Shown: positions 23,690-51,429 of the stretch, in pieces | Layout: the number at the start of each line of letters is the position of its first letter | How positions within the stretch are numbered: the stretch's first letter is position 1 | Notes under the pieces: model-generated | Seen by the model: only the letters and a program-made list of their open reading frames with translations | Databases searched by the model: none | What the model was told of the DNA's origin: nothing | Assembly: GCF_024679095.1 (NCBI RefSeq) | Contig: NW_026112165.1 | Coordinates: 468,501 to 532,500 of the forward strand | Direction of reading: 5' to 3' | DNA from: Eriocheir sinensis | Lineage: Eukaryota > Arthropoda > Malacostraca > Decapoda > Varunidae | Length of the DNA: 64,000 nucleotides | Position numbers and translations under genes: made by a program

Positions 23690-25365
23690 AAGGAAGAACA
23701 AACAACAGCAGACCTGCTGGTCCTTACGAGGCTGTTTGTGACAAGCTACACTAACTATCTAATCAAAGGTGGAAGATGAAGGACAGCAAAGGCGAAGGCT
23801 CCTCCCCACCCCCCATCCCTCCAGCCAAAGCTGGCAGGAAAGGAAAAAGAACCATGCAGCATGGAAAAAATACATGGAAATTATGTAGGAAAGAGGAAAG
23901 AACTACCATTACTGCTACTACTAACCGGGCGATAAAAGCGGACAAGGACACCAGTATTCGAAAGAACTTAACGTTATTACGACAATGAGTAATATCTTAG
24001 TTGCTGGTTGGATTCAAAACACTTGTCTAATCTATTCTTGAAGGCCGTAACTGTTGTACTATCAACGACATCACAGGGAAGAGAGTTCCAAACATTAACA
24101 ACTCGATTGAAGAAGAAGTGTTTAGCTTCGTGCGACGAGAATCTTTTACCACTTATCTTCAAATTGTGATTTCTTCTTGTTCTATTTGATCGATCAATTG
24201 TAAAGTAATCTTCCGCATTAATATCACTGAATCCTTTGAACATTTTAAACACTTCTATTAGATCGCCTCGCATTCTTCGTTTTGATAGACTGAATAAATT
24301 TACTTCTTTAAGCCTTTGTTCATATGATAAATTTCTCAACCTAAGAATCATCTTTGTTACTCTTCGTTGGACCCGTTCCAACTTTTCTGTCTTTTCTGTA
24401 GTAGGGAGACCAAAACTGTACACAGTACTCTAGACGGGGTCGAACCAACGAATTATGCAGTTTTAATATTACTTTTTCCGATTTATTATTAAAGACTCGT
24501 CCGATGAAGCCAGCCAATTTGTTTGCAGTTTTAACTACCTCTGAACAATGCTGACCAGGCTTTAAATCGCTTGACATAGTGATTCCAAGATCCTTTTCTT
24601 TACTTACTGCAGAAAGTTGTTGGCCATTCATTACGTACCGAACGCGATTGTTATTTTTTCCGATGTGCAACACTTTACATTTGTCAACGTTAAATTTCAT
24701 TTGCCATTGATTGGCCTACGTGCAAGTCGATCTAGATCCGATTGTAAAGCTTCTTCGTCGAGTGTCGCAGTTACTTTACTAGCAATTTTTGTGTCATCAG
24801 CAAATTTTGATACTTTGCAAGTGAGCCCATCATCGATATCATTAACATAAATTAAGAAGGGCATGGGGCCAAACACTGATCCTTGAGGTACGCCGCTTCT
24901 GACATCGAGCCAGTTAGATGTAACACCGTTTAGAATTACTCTCTGTTTCCGCTCAGAGAGCCAGTCCACAAGATAATTGTGAATGTTACCCGAGATACCG
25001 TGCGCCAATAGTTTGCTGAGCAATCGTTGGTGGGGGACCTTATCAAATGCCTTTTGAAAATCCAGATATATGATATCTACTGATCTGCTTTCATCGAACA
25101 CCTCAAAAATATGGTGAAAAAAATCAAGTAAGTTAGTTAAACACGAACGTTTATTACGGAAGCCATGTTGCGAATTATTTATCATATTATTTTCTTCAAA
25201 GAATTTCACCATATTGTCGCGAATGATAGTCTCCATTAACTTACAAACAATCGATGTCAGGCTAATTGGTCGACAGTTTCCTGGATGAGACTTGTCCCCC
25301 TTTTTGAAAATTGGTGTGACATTTGCAAACTTCCAGTCCGACGGAACTTTTCCAGCTGTTAAAAA
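23690..25365 (-). mobile_element. CR1-like LINE, 5'-truncated, inserted in a minisatellite
   Basis: Read on the - strand, the element starts inside the reverse transcriptase near 25365, carries the rest of the protein to the stop at 23977, and has a 3' UTR of about 290 bp that ends near 23690 (phrases GACCAGCAGGTCTGCTG and TTCCTTTGCGTTAC). Both edges touch the same 32-bp minisatellite, so the array was probably the target site. Confidence 0.75.
23977..25365 (-). pseudogene. CR1-like reverse transcriptase with two frameshifts
   Basis: Domains in order are the N-terminal palm start (GKVPSDWKFANVTPIFKKGD, NCRPISLTSIVCKLME), the fingers motif QHGFRNKRSC, motif A (YLDFQKAFDKVPH), motif B (SGVPQGSVFGP, where VLGP is usual) and motif C (KFADDTKI). 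The thumb follows (KFNVDKCKVLHIGKN, SKEKDLG), then a C-terminal part with LERVQRRVTKMI and WNSLP. All three catalytic aspartates are present. Frame breaks near 24700 and near 24380-24420 and the missing endonuclease make this copy inactive. FADD in place of YADD is a tolerated variant in CR1 relatives. Confidence 0.8.
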
Positions 25366-25520
25366 GAGGGAGAGGGAAGAGAAAAAGAAAGACAGGAGGT
25401 GGAGAGGGAAGAGAAAAAAAAGGAGGTGGAGAAAGAAGAGAAAAAGAAAGACAGGAGGTGGAGAGGGAAGAGAAAACATAAAAAGAAAGACAGGAGGTGG
25501 AGAGGGAAGAGAAAAAGTAA
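25366..25520. repeat. 32-bp minisatellite, right part
   Basis: Continuation of the array at 23560-23680 with the same GGAGGTGGAGAGGGAAGAG core. Confidence 0.85.
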
Positions 25521-25974
25521 AGGAGAATAAGCTGCAGTGAAGTATTGGAATGGACTGGAGTAAATCATGCCGGACAGCTTAAAAGAGACAACAAAATTAC
25601 TCACAACGGATAGCCTGGGATCAAATGAAGGGTGCAAGCAATCGAAGTCTAAAGTCCTTTGTTCATTCTAATCCTTACAAGCAGAGAAGAGAAGAGCAGT
25701 ACAGTCTCTAATCCCTCTGTCAGCCAATTTGTACGCACCCTCCAATTAGTGCATAAGCTTGAAATAAAAATAAAAATAGATCGAACGTATGAAAAAAGAA
25801 GTATTGCCAGATAAAGAATAACAGCCATTCCAGATTTCAATAATAATAAGTCTTCCACCCAAACTCAACTTTTCAGAATGCACTTTTTTTCCGCTGATAA
25901 GACAACGAACTGGAATGGCTTGGAAAAAATAAAAGAAAATACCCGGAATCTAATATATAATTTCGCTGTTCTTA
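25521..25974. other. No gene seen
   Basis: AT-rich unique sequence; nothing recognised. Confidence 0.45.
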
Positions 25975-26495
25975 TTGCGGCCGGATGAAAGCGGTGGAGA
26001 CATTGCAGTGTGGAGGGGAGAGGAAGTGAAAGGGAGGAGGTGGAGAGGGAGAGGGAAGTGTAGGGAGGAGGTGGGAGGGAGAGGGAAGTGCAGAGGAGGA
26101 GGTGGGGAGGGAGGAGGGAGGAGGAGGTGGGGAGGAGAGGAGGAGGTGGGAGGGAAGTGCAGGGGAGGAGGTGGGAAGGAAGAGGGAAGTGCAGGGGAGG
26201 AGATGGGGAGAGGAATGAGGGGAGGGTAAGTGAGGAAGGAGATGGGGAGAGGGAAGAGGGGAGGGTAGGAGAACTGAATGGGAGGAAGTGGAGGAGGGGA
26301 GAGAAAGTAGGGAGAGGGGAGAGGTCGTGCAGGAGGAAGACGGCGGAGATGGAAGAGGTAAATCAGGGGAGGAAGTGGGTCGAGGGGAGAGGAAGTAGGA
26401 AGGGGAGATGAAGTGCAAGGTGAAAAAGGGGAGAGAAAATGAAGGTGGAGGAAGTGGGGAGGAAGAGGGGAGAGGGGAGGGGACGCAAGACCACA
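25975..26495. repeat. Purine-only minisatellite-like tract
   Basis: About 500 bp is almost entirely A/G on the + strand, with loosely repeated GGAAGTGCAGGGGAGGAGGT and GGGAGAGGGAAG phrases. Long frames on both strands here are compositional artefacts. Confidence 0.85.
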
Positions 26496-26585
26496 GGGAA
26501 TTTATTGGCAGGAAACTATTACTGATGAAAAAGTTCCCAAGGATATATCTTATTACTTCCATTCTTATCAGTAAGCTTATTGGCC

Positions 26586-26589
<4 letters not shown>

Positions 26590-26655
<66 letters not shown>

Positions 26656-26757
26656 CCATAGATAAGTAGATAGAGATAGATAAATAAATGGAAAGTTACA
26701 GATAAAGAAGGTTGGATAAGTATAGATAGATAGATAGGGATATAGATAGACAGATAG

Positions 26758-26849
<92 letters not shown>
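26590..26849. repeat. (CT)n, GATA-type and (GT)n microsatellites
   Basis: (CT)n 26590-26652, a degenerate GATA tract at 26659-26758 and (GT)n 26760-26849. Confidence 0.95.
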
Positions 26850-26851
<2 letters not shown>

Positions 26852-28551
26852 ATCATCATTTTTTGGCCTCAATATTGGTCCATTAAACGTGTAATACTTG
26901 TTGATAAGAAAGCAGCGTTAATGATAAGCTATCCTAACTTATGCTGCGTTCCCCTGCTCCACTTTTTTTTTCTAACCTGCTTATCTACGCGATTGAGCAC
27001 ACTCATTAATCTCTCTCTCTCTCTCTCTCTTGATCTATCTGTTTATCTTTCTATCTATCTATCTGTCTATTTCTCTCCTCATTTCCTTCGATTTGCATAC
27101 CTTCCGTCCTCGTTGCTAATCCCCTTTCCATGGTAACCACTTTCCAGGGACATACTATTTCATCCTATATCCTTATCATTATTTCTCGCCCATTATCTCT
27201 ATATTGTCACCTCTATGCTTCACCTTCCATCTACTTTTACTTTCCATTTCTTTTATTTAATTCTAATCATGCCCTTATTCTCCCCACCATGAATCACACC
27301 CTTCCGCCCCTCTCCATTCTTCCCTCTCTTTTATCTCCCTTCTCCCTCCTCCTCCCCTCTCTCCCTCGCTGACCTCCATTATTTGTCTCAATGCCACACG
27401 ATAGCATCACCATTGTTCACTATCTTCACCGCGGGAGCTTAGTGGAGCTTCACATCGTCAGCTGATATGGCGTTGGCATCATAAAAAACAAACAATGACA
27501 CCCGAGTAAAGTAGAACACACGGGGAGGGGAGAGTGGCGAGGAGAGAGGAAAGGGGCAGTGGTATGGAGGGAGGGATGAAGGGCACAGGGAGGAATCCGA
27601 TTGAAAGCGACAGTTTTCGCCGGACCGTCTGGGTGAGAGCTCAGTTGCGCAGTCAGTTGTAAGTGCGCAATAAGGCGTGTGGTTCCCTGTTGCTGTGTTG
27701 CGCCGGGATCTCCAGCAGCCTGCCCGGCCCTCCACCAAGATGTTCCCGGGCGCCCTCACCCTCACCCACCCACCCAAGTTTGAGTTTCTTGCTCCACCAC
27801 GGTCGTAGCTGGAGGCAAACGCGGGTCACCTTAGCCCACTCAGCCGCTGGAAACACGCCTCTGCCAGTTACCTTGGCGTGGGCCGTGTACTGGGCCTGGA
27901 AGTGTCATAAACGAAAAGCCAAAGAAAAGAGCTTCCGGTGTGGACTGTCCGAGACTTAAGGTGGCTTTAACGTGTTTATTATGGAAGATCTTAAGTAAAA
28001 TTGTTAAAAAAAATGTGTGAAGAGCTCTAAATCATGTGTTTTAGATCATTATTATTCTTTCATCATGTGACATTTAAAACACAAAACATTCTAAAACACC
28101 CCAAAAAAGTTCCCTATAACTGATAAAAAATACAATCCAGGATATAGTCGACAACCACGCCAGCACTGAAGGGAACAGGCAAGAACCGGCTGGTGGGTGA
28201 CTGGAGCAAACTGAGCAGGTATGTAGTTGAGGCAGACGCAACTGACGGGAAGGGAATTGGGTAAATGATCCATCTTGTAATCTCCTTATATCCTCGTTTT
28301 TGTTTTGAAGGAGGCTCTAGTATTCCTCGTCGCTCCATTTTCTTATCTCAAATGTAGGTGCGTCATCAAGGCTCCTGGAAGTATTTATGCAAATGGAATT
28401 ACTAAAAAAATCTGTAGTAAGCATGAATGGAGGCAAACATTAAGATTTCAGCCTCTGAAAATTCCTTACATAAATTAATGTTTCAATTAACTGTCATCAT
28501 ATTCTTTTTTGCTTTTGCGTGTCATTTGTTGAACCTGTCATGCCGTACATT

Positions 28552-28554
<3 letters not shown>
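26850..28554. other. No supported gene; one GC-rich island at 27560-27930
   Basis: Most is C/T-rich or AT-rich. The island at 27560-27930 is GC-rich and free of simple repeats. It has two initiator-like TCAGTT sites and a donor-like TT|GTAAGT near 27659, so it could be a promoter with a short 5' UTR exon. No coding frame inside it is convincing. Confidence 0.35.

Positions 28555-28608
<54 letters not shown>
28555..28608. repeat. (CA)n microsatellite
   Basis: A pure CA run. Confidence 0.95.
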
Positions 28609-28610
<2 letters not shown>

Positions 28611-29696
28611 AAGCGTTTCAACAGGTAGTACATCTGTCTGCATGAGGTATTCGTTTCATAATGGTGACCTTGAACCAGCTTTCTCGTTCAATACCATGGA
28701 GCCTTTAGTAACAACGGCGGGCAAGGCGCCAAGCACGAGGGTGAACGCGCCGGCCGGCCCAGCACATTGCCAGCAGGTAGTGTGATGTGAAGGCGCTCAG
28801 TAATCCAGTAGCCAGCACCGTGCAAACACTCGGCGAGGAGGTGTTGTAACGCGGCACTACGGAGGAACGTAACGAAGGGTATTGTTCACAAACCATACAA
28901 TCCCTACCTCTGCACGCAATCAAGTTTAATCCTCGTATAAAGTTCATTCATTAGTAGAAATATAAAATAATAACGAACTCGAATTTTTTCAACTATCATT
29001 TTCCTCCATCTGTTCCACTTCCCTTTAAACCCCGAGGCCACCGCAGTTGTTTACCTCTACTTTTAATCCATTTTCTCATACTTCTGTGGACGAATGAAAC
29101 TTTGAACGATGTGATGTGATGCCTTTCTCTCCTTCTCCCCCACCCTCTCAATTACCTTCACTTAAGTTCTTCCTAGCGATGTGTTCAGTGCCATCCCAGC
29201 TTGAACCTTTAAAAGTCTTACGATACCGATGAAGTTCCCCTTGTGGCTTTGATGAACTAACGCACTGACGCATGGCTCGAACAAATCCTTTCGTCTCGGA
29301 ACATCACCGCCTGTCTTTTTTTTTTTTTTCTTCTTTTTGTCCGGTTGAACTAGTTACACTTACATTCAAGCAAGCTTTTTTTTTCATCAAACCTTGTCCC
29401 TTAGTAGTTTATCGTACTAATACCGATTTCTCCCATATGTTATCTTTTACCTACATTCTTTCATTCCTTTCATCGGAAAAGGAAGTCTTCGAAATTAATA
29501 CCTCCCCCCCCCCCCCTCCCCCACACATACACGCACTTTCCTTTTCTCTCTTTATAGCCGAATCTTTTTTAGGGAATTCTAAGACATTCACGGTTTTCTT
29601 AAAAATTAGACTTTATAATTTTGGAAACGTGTCCTTTTTTTCTGCTCCTCGGCCATAAAAATCTCTCCCATCATTCTTTTTACCTATCATCAGACA
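28609..29696. other. No gene seen
   Basis: A short GC-rich block (28680-28830), then AT-rich, T-rich sequence. No exon is supported. Confidence 0.45.
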
Positions 29697-29697
29697 G

Positions 29698-29735
<38 letters not shown>

Positions 29736-29736
29736 C
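29697..29736. repeat. (TATC)n microsatellite
   Basis: About ten pure TATC units. Confidence 0.95.
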
Positions 29737-30002
29737 TGCACATCGCTCTAGCAGTATCTATTTTCGCATACATGAATATTGCGAGACGTCAGCAGCCGAG
29801 CGATTCCCTGGCCAGCTAGCAGAGAGGGAGAATAGTGACCGCTCTCCTGACACACTGCCGAGAGAATGGTGAAAGTAACCCAGGCGAGGAGGGAAAAAAC
29901 AAGATTAAATCAACGTTAAAAAGTAGAGAGAAGGATTGGCTTGACGGAGTGCATGATTTACGTAGCGATTGTGAGACGAGTCAAGTAGATGTGAGGACAA
30001 AG

Positions 30003-30062
<60 letters not shown>
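30003..30062. repeat. (GC)n then (GA)n microsatellite
   Basis: A short CG alternation (potential Z-DNA) runs into a pure GA run. Confidence 0.9.
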
Positions 30063-30067
<5 letters not shown>

Positions 30068-30876
30068 AAAATATATTGATCAAATTTTTATGGACTCGAT
30101 TATGTGGGAAAAGAAAACGAAGCAATAAAACACAAACTGGACGACCACGCGTTCGGTGACTCATCCTGTGTGTCTGTGTTTGTGTGCGTGTGTTGTAATG
30201 CCTCGCTGTATTTTTGTGCCTACATATGTATATTTTGTATCTGTGTATGTTATATTTTAGTGTAAGTTATTGTTAAGGAATGCCAGACCACGTGGAAAAT
30301 GGAGGCGGGGAATAAATGGGAAAGCAATTAAGGAACACCTGGTGTGGGCGGAGTAGGAAAAGAATAGTGAACACCTGGGGGGAAAGAAGAAGTAGATAAG
30401 AGTTTAAGGACGTCAGGATTCCGGAAGGAGTAGAAAGGGATTAAGAGGACACAAGTAGGAAATTAAGAAAGAGGCGCCTGACCATGGCCTGACAGGATGC
30501 TTGACGTCACAAATTAGAGGCGTGGGCAGAGCAGAGGTGTGCCCGGAGAACAGGAAAGAAATCACTTCAGGGCTGGAGGGCAGACGGGTAAGCCGGAGGC
30601 CTTGGAGTCACGGGTGTGAGTGAGCTGTTAGAGTTGGAGATGGGGTAGTGGAGATGTTGTGGAAGTTGTGGTGATGGTATAATGGAGAGTGTAGGAGATT
30701 GGGTGTGAGAGTGTGTACGGGAATTGTGGTGTGGAGATTTTGGTGGTTAAACCTTGGTGTGGTAAGAGTAAGGGAAAAGAGAAAGAGTGGAGAGTGAAGG
30801 GGTGTACTTGAGTGTGTCGCGTTGGTCTGGGGAACGTGGTGATGTATTATATGTGTCCTATAAGTGTAAAGTGGAA
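30063..30876. other. No gene seen
   Basis: GT- and GGAG-rich sequence between a microsatellite and the LINE. A long terminal repeat was considered but no matching second copy was seen. Confidence 0.45.
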
Positions 30877-30887
30877 TTTGTAATGTA

Positions 30888-33800
30888 AATTTTTTTTTTT
30901 TTTTTTACAACAAAGGAGGCAGCGCTCAAGGGCACAAAAAACAACAATAAAAAAAGCCCGCTAATCGCTGCTCCCATGAAAGAATCAGAAGAGGCGGCCA
31001 AAAGCAAACTCGGGAGGAGAGATGTCCTGATACCCTCCTCTTGAAAGAGTTCAAGTCGTAGGCAGGAGGAAATACAGATGAAGGAAGATTGTTCCAGAGT
31101 TTACCAGCGTGAGGGATGAAAGAGTGAAGATGCTGGTTAACTCTTGCATAAGGGGTTTGGACAGTATAGGGATGAGCATGAGTAGTAAGTCGTGTGCAGC
31201 GGGGCCGCGGGAGGGGGGGAGGCATGCAGTTAGCAAGTTCAGAAGAGCTGTCAGCGTGGAAATATCGATAGAAGATAGAAAGAGAGGCAACATCGCGGCG
31301 GAATTTAAGAGGTAGAAGACTATCAGTAGGAGGAGGAGAGCTGATGAGACGAAGAGCCTTAGCCTCCACTCTGTCCAGAAGAGCTGTGTGGGTGGAGCCC
31401 CCCCACACGTGAGATGCATACTCCATACGAGGGCGGACAAGGCCCCTGTATATGGATAGCAACTGCGCGGGGGAGAAGAACTAGCGAAGACGATACAGAA
31501 CGCCTAACTTCGAGGAAGTTGATTTAGCGAGAGAGGAGATATGAAGTTTCCAGTTGAGATTATGAGTTAAGGATAGACCGAGGATGTTTAGTGTTGAAGA
31601 AGGTGACAGCTGAGTGTTGTCGAAGAATAGGGGATAGGTGTTTGGAAGATTGTGTCGAGTTGATAGGTGGAGAAATTGAGTTTTTGAGGCATTGAAGGAC
31701 ACAAGGTTCCTTCTGCCCCAATCGGAAATGATAGCAAGGTCTGAGGTTAGGCGTTCTGCAGCCTCCAGTCTGGAGTTGTGTACTTCTTGTTGAGAGGGTC
31801 TTCTATTGAAAGAAGTTGAATAATGCAGAGTGGAGTCGTCGGCGTATGAGTGGACAGGACAATTTGTTATGGAAAGAAGATCATTGATGAATAACAGGAA
31901 GTGAGTGGGTGATAGGACAGAGCCCTGTGGAACGCCACTGTTGATAGGTTTAAGGGAAGAGCAGTGACCGTCTACCACCGCAGAGATAGAACGGCCGGAA
32001 AGGAAACTGGAGATTAAGGAACAGAGAGAGGGATAGAATCCGAAAGAGGTCAGTTTAGAAACAAAGACTTGTGCCAGACTCTATTGAAGGCTTTCGATAT
32101 GTCTAGCGCAACAGAAAAAGTTTCACCGAAACGGCTAAGAGAGGATGACCAAGAGTCAGTTAAGAGAGCAAGAAGATCGCCAGTAGAACGCCCCTTGCGG
32201 AACCCATACTGGCGATCAGATAGAAGGTTAGAAGTGTAAAGGTGCTTTTGAATCTTCCGGTTAAGGATTGATTCAAAAGCTTTAGATAGACATGAAAGTA
32301 AAGCTATTGGGCGGTAGTTTGAGGGATTGGAGCGGTCACCCTTCTTAGGCACAGGCTGTACAAAGGCATACTTCCAGCAGGAAGGAAAGATAGATGTTGA
32401 TAGGCAGAGACGAAAGAGTTTGACCAGGCAGGGTGTCAGCACAGAAGCACAGTTTTTAAGGACAATTGGAGGCACTCCATCAGGTTCATAAGCTTTCTGA
32501 GAGTTGAGGCCAGAGAGGGCATAGAAAACATCATTAGGAAGAATCTTAATAACAGGCATAAAGGAGTCAGAGGGGGGATGAGTAGGAGGAATATGCCCAG
32601 AATCGTCCAAGGTGGAGTTCTTACAGAAAGTTTGAGCGAAGAGTTCAGCCTTAGAGACAGATGAGACGGCAGTGCTGCCGTCAGGGTTAAGGAGAGGAGG
32701 GAAAGAGGAAGAAGTGAAATTGGAGGAGATATTTTTGGCTAGATGCCAGAAGTCACGGGAAGAATTAGAAGAAGCAAAGTGTTGACATTTTCTATTTATA
32801 AAATAAGTTTTGGTGAGTCGGAGAATAGATTTGGCACGATTCCGGGCTGAAATGTATAGGTCAAAGTTAGTGGGAGTTCGAAGGCTCTGGAACCTTTTGT
32901 GAGCTGCCTCTCTATCTTTAATAGCACGAGAACAAGCATGATTAAACCAAGGCTTTTTAGCATGAGGAGAAGAGTACGTGGAATTTATGTCTCCATTCCA
33001 GAGACAATCACCTCTGTGATGCGCAGAGCACACACATAGGGGTCTCTCTCCTGGAAGCAGTAATCATTCCACGGGAAATCGGAAAAGTACATCCTCAGGT
33101 CGTCCCACCGAGCTGAAGCAAAATGCCAGAACCATCGCCTCCTCGGCGGGTCCAGAGGATGCACAGGAGCGATAGGACAGGATACAGAAATAAGGTTATG
33201 ATCGGAGGAGCCCAACGGAGAGAACAGTTTGACAGAGTAAGCAGAAGGATTAGAGGTAAGGAAGAGGTCTGGAATGTTGGGCCTGTCTCCAAGACAGTCG
33301 GGAATATGAGTAGGGTGCTGAACCAGCTGCTCTAGGTCGTTGAGGAGAGCAAAGTTGTAGGCTTGTTCACCAGGCTGGTCAGTGAAAGAGGATGAAAGCC
33401 AAAGCTGGTGGTGAACATTGAAATCTCCTAAGATGGAGATTTCAGCGAAGGGAGAGTGGGTCAAGATGGGCTCCACTTTAGAATTCAAATAGTCAAAGAG
33501 TTTTACATAGTTAGTAGAGTTCGGTGAGAGATAAACAGCACAGCTGTATTTAGTAATAGAATGACAGTGAAGCCTTAGCCAGATGGTGGAAAATTCAGAA
33601 GAGTCAAGGTCGTGGGCACGAGAGCAAGCGATGTCGTTGCGCACGTAGGCGCAACATCCAGCTTTGGATTGAAATTTAGGATAGAGATAGTAGGAGGGAA
33701 CAGGGTAGAGGTTGCTGTCAGTAGCCTCAGAAACCTGTGTTTCGGTGAGGAAGAGAAGGTGAGGTTTAGAGGAGGAGAGATGGTGTTCCACAGAATGAAA

Positions 33801-33998
33801 ATTAGAACGGAGACCGAGAATGTTGCAGAAATTGATAAGGAGGAGGTTCGAGGAGTTATCAGGACACCTCTCAAGTCGGCAGCCAGAAGGGGAGTCCTCC
33901 CTGGGGGAGTTTATGCCCCCCCCCCCCCAGCGGGGACTCCGAGGCAGTTATTTTTTTCGCCATGTTGAATTTTGAATTTTGGGAAAAGGTGTGTGTGT
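30888..33998 (-). mobile_element. Nearly full-length Jockey-like LINE with poly(A) tail and target duplication
   Basis: The element is about 3.1 kb. It ends in a poly(A) tract (T run at about 30890-30907) and is flanked by near-identical TTTGTAATGTA (30877-30887) and TTTGTAAATGTA (33999-34010), a probable target-site duplication. It holds one long open frame for endonuclease plus reverse transcriptase. The last codons overlap the conserved 3' end, whose 5'-truncated copies occur elsewhere in this window. It is the most complete transposon here. Confidence 0.8.
30926..33963 (-). pseudogene. LINE ORF: apurinic endonuclease plus reverse transcriptase, a few frameshifts
   Basis: The likely start is ATG 33963 ([15 protein letters not shown]). 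The endonuclease shows [30 protein letters not shown] and [10 protein letters not shown]. The reverse transcriptase shows VPKKGDRSNPSNYRPIALLS, QYGFRKGRST, motif A LDISKAFNRVWH, motif B SGVPQGSVLSP and motif C HSYADDST. The C-terminal part has YRGLVRPRMEYASHVWGG. Motif A keeps the first Asp but has Asn where AFD is usual. Frame breaks occur at a 13-C run (33916-33928), near 33000, near 32000 and near 31470. A full frame would be about 1010 residues, normal for a single-ORF Jockey-type element. The breaks may be decay or sequencing errors at homopolymers. Confidence 0.8.
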
Positions 33999-34010
33999 TT
34001 TGTAAATGTA

Positions 34011-35440
34011 GTGTGGTGTAGAAAGAGAGAGGAACTGTCTTTAGAGAGCATGCTGAACTGCTCTTTGGTGTTGATGAGACAAAAGGGAAACGGTTAGTGA
34101 GGACATGGGAAGGGTATTTGAAGGGCTTCAGCACCCTCCCTGCTTCCCATTTATCCTCACCGGGAGTAGCTCACGCCCGTTCGGTAGGTGTCTTCCTACC
34201 TACTCCTACTCCTAAGTATCAATATAGTTTATTTCGTTACTGTGATTTTTGGTTGACCCTCCTCTAAGCACATCGTGAGTGTGAAGCCGGCCTAGGTTTG
34301 GCCCAGGATAGCAGGATTGAACTTGTCTATCACATACTGGGTCGTATTAACTGGGCTATACGTTACTTGTAGTACGAGTACGTCCTACCAAACGGAAAAC
34401 CAGCCTAGGTCATGACAGTGTGTGCGTGTGTCGACCTCGTCACGTCAAAAAGTTATTACAAGGCGATAGGTTCAAACATTACTTTCTGAGGACACCTTCG
34501 GGGATAGGTAGGAGGGGGGAGGGAGGGGGGAGTCAACAACCAATCAGCTCCGTGGACCCAAACGAACCATCAAAGTCAGCGTCCCGCCAATCAAAGAACG
34601 GAGGAGGGGGACGAAAAAAAAAAAAAAAAAAAAACGTCTCTTTCCATTAATCTATTTCTTTCAATCAAGGAAGTGAGCCAAGATGAAACAGGTTGATACA
34701 AAAAGAAAAAATCACAAAGAAAATTAAGTGTATTCAGCTTTGGATTAGTTTTAGTGTCAAAGGCTTAGGTTATTTTCGAGCCAGTCAACAGGTTAGCGAC
34801 TTACGATAGAAGGAGAGAGAACAAAATATTAGTCAACGGTGATGAAGGGCAAGTCCCGTCCCGTGATACTGCTGATGATTATGATGATGCTGTTTCTCCT
34901 GCTGCTTCTACTGTTACTACTTTGGATACTGCAACCACAAACACTACTACTGCTACCGTTACTACAACAAAAACTACCACTACCTCCACTATAACACCTA
35001 CTTCTACTACTACTACTACTAGTCTACTACAGCCCTCTACTGTTACTACTACTACTACTACTACTACTGCACGGACGTAAAGTAATACCGACCTTTCAAG
35101 ATGAGGTAAATTTGAGAAGAAAATGCCGGAAATTACCGTTACGAGTCTCTTTCGTATTCAATATATCTCATGACTGACTAATGTGAACCAAACTGCCTGA
35201 TAATATGTTTCTCCAGTGACTGATTTAACATACATACGGTGTGTCTCAAAGTATAACCAGGAGCCTGAGTTATGTGTTAAGTTGTATATGTATGTTGTCT
35301 GAAAGCAAATCTTCACTCGCGTCACACCGCTGAATACGATGAATACCTAACAACGGACAGTATATTTTGTTCCAGGGGTCAACAGCTCTGCATTCTTCTT
35401 TGTCTGCCTGTTCTTTTGTTAACTATCTCTGTCTATTTTT
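34011..35440. other. Upstream flank of the kinase gene; no exon seen
   Basis: AT-rich DNA with an A run at 34613-34634 and ACT-type trinucleotides at 34910-35070. TCTA repeats at 35435-35480 sit just before the kinase start codon. No TATA/initiator pair of good quality was found close to the start. Confidence 0.4.
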
Positions 35441-35491
35441 CTATCTATCTGTCTGTCTGTCTATCTATCAATCCATCTATCTCTTCGCGCC

Positions 35492-50883
<15,392 letters not shown>

Positions 50884-51429
50884 GCAACGTGCGGCGCCCT
50901 CAGCCCCGCCCTGATTCGATACTCAGGTCTCAAAAAGGAGAAAGTGCTGGAATAATTTCAGAAGTGACTGTGGATCGACTATATTATTTTTAGCCATTCA
51001 TTGTGTACTTTGTCTTTGAATTGTGCTTCCCTTATGAAGGTGCAGTTCATTTTATTCGTACTGGACTAAAAGATTGCACTATATTTATCTCTCCATTATA
51101 TATCATCTGTTATCATTTTATCTTTATCATAAACTTCGTTACTCCTAATATCCGTTTCCTGCAGTAAGTAAACTTGCTGGTGTACTAAATAGAAGTTCCA
51201 CCAATCTACGTATCTTCATCCGATAGTTTCAAACCTGCAGCAGATGCTGCTTAATTTGTTGTCTTTCTGGTGTTAGCAATACTCCCTCTGATAAGACTTA
51301 ATCTTTTCCTCACATGTAATTTAATTCTCGTATACAGGTGCTCGTTATCTTAATCCGTTACTGCTAATAGCGTACGGCAGCATACTCGCACTCGCCTCCC
51401 TTTTTCACACAGGTTATTTTCTTAGTATC
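50884..51429. other. Presumed 3' UTR and flank of the kinase gene
   Basis: AT-rich sequence after the stop codon. No canonical AATAAA was seen in the first 300 bases, so the polyadenylation site is unknown. Confidence 0.35.

Noticed and set aside
27439..27959. Frames on both strands in a GC-rich island
   Set aside because: No splice context, no known motif, and composition alone explains their length.
30240..34420. An LTR retrotransposon with long terminal repeats flanking the LINE
   Set aside because: The sequences at 30240-30870 and 34010-34420 are not copies of each other, and no gag, protease or integrase motifs were seen.
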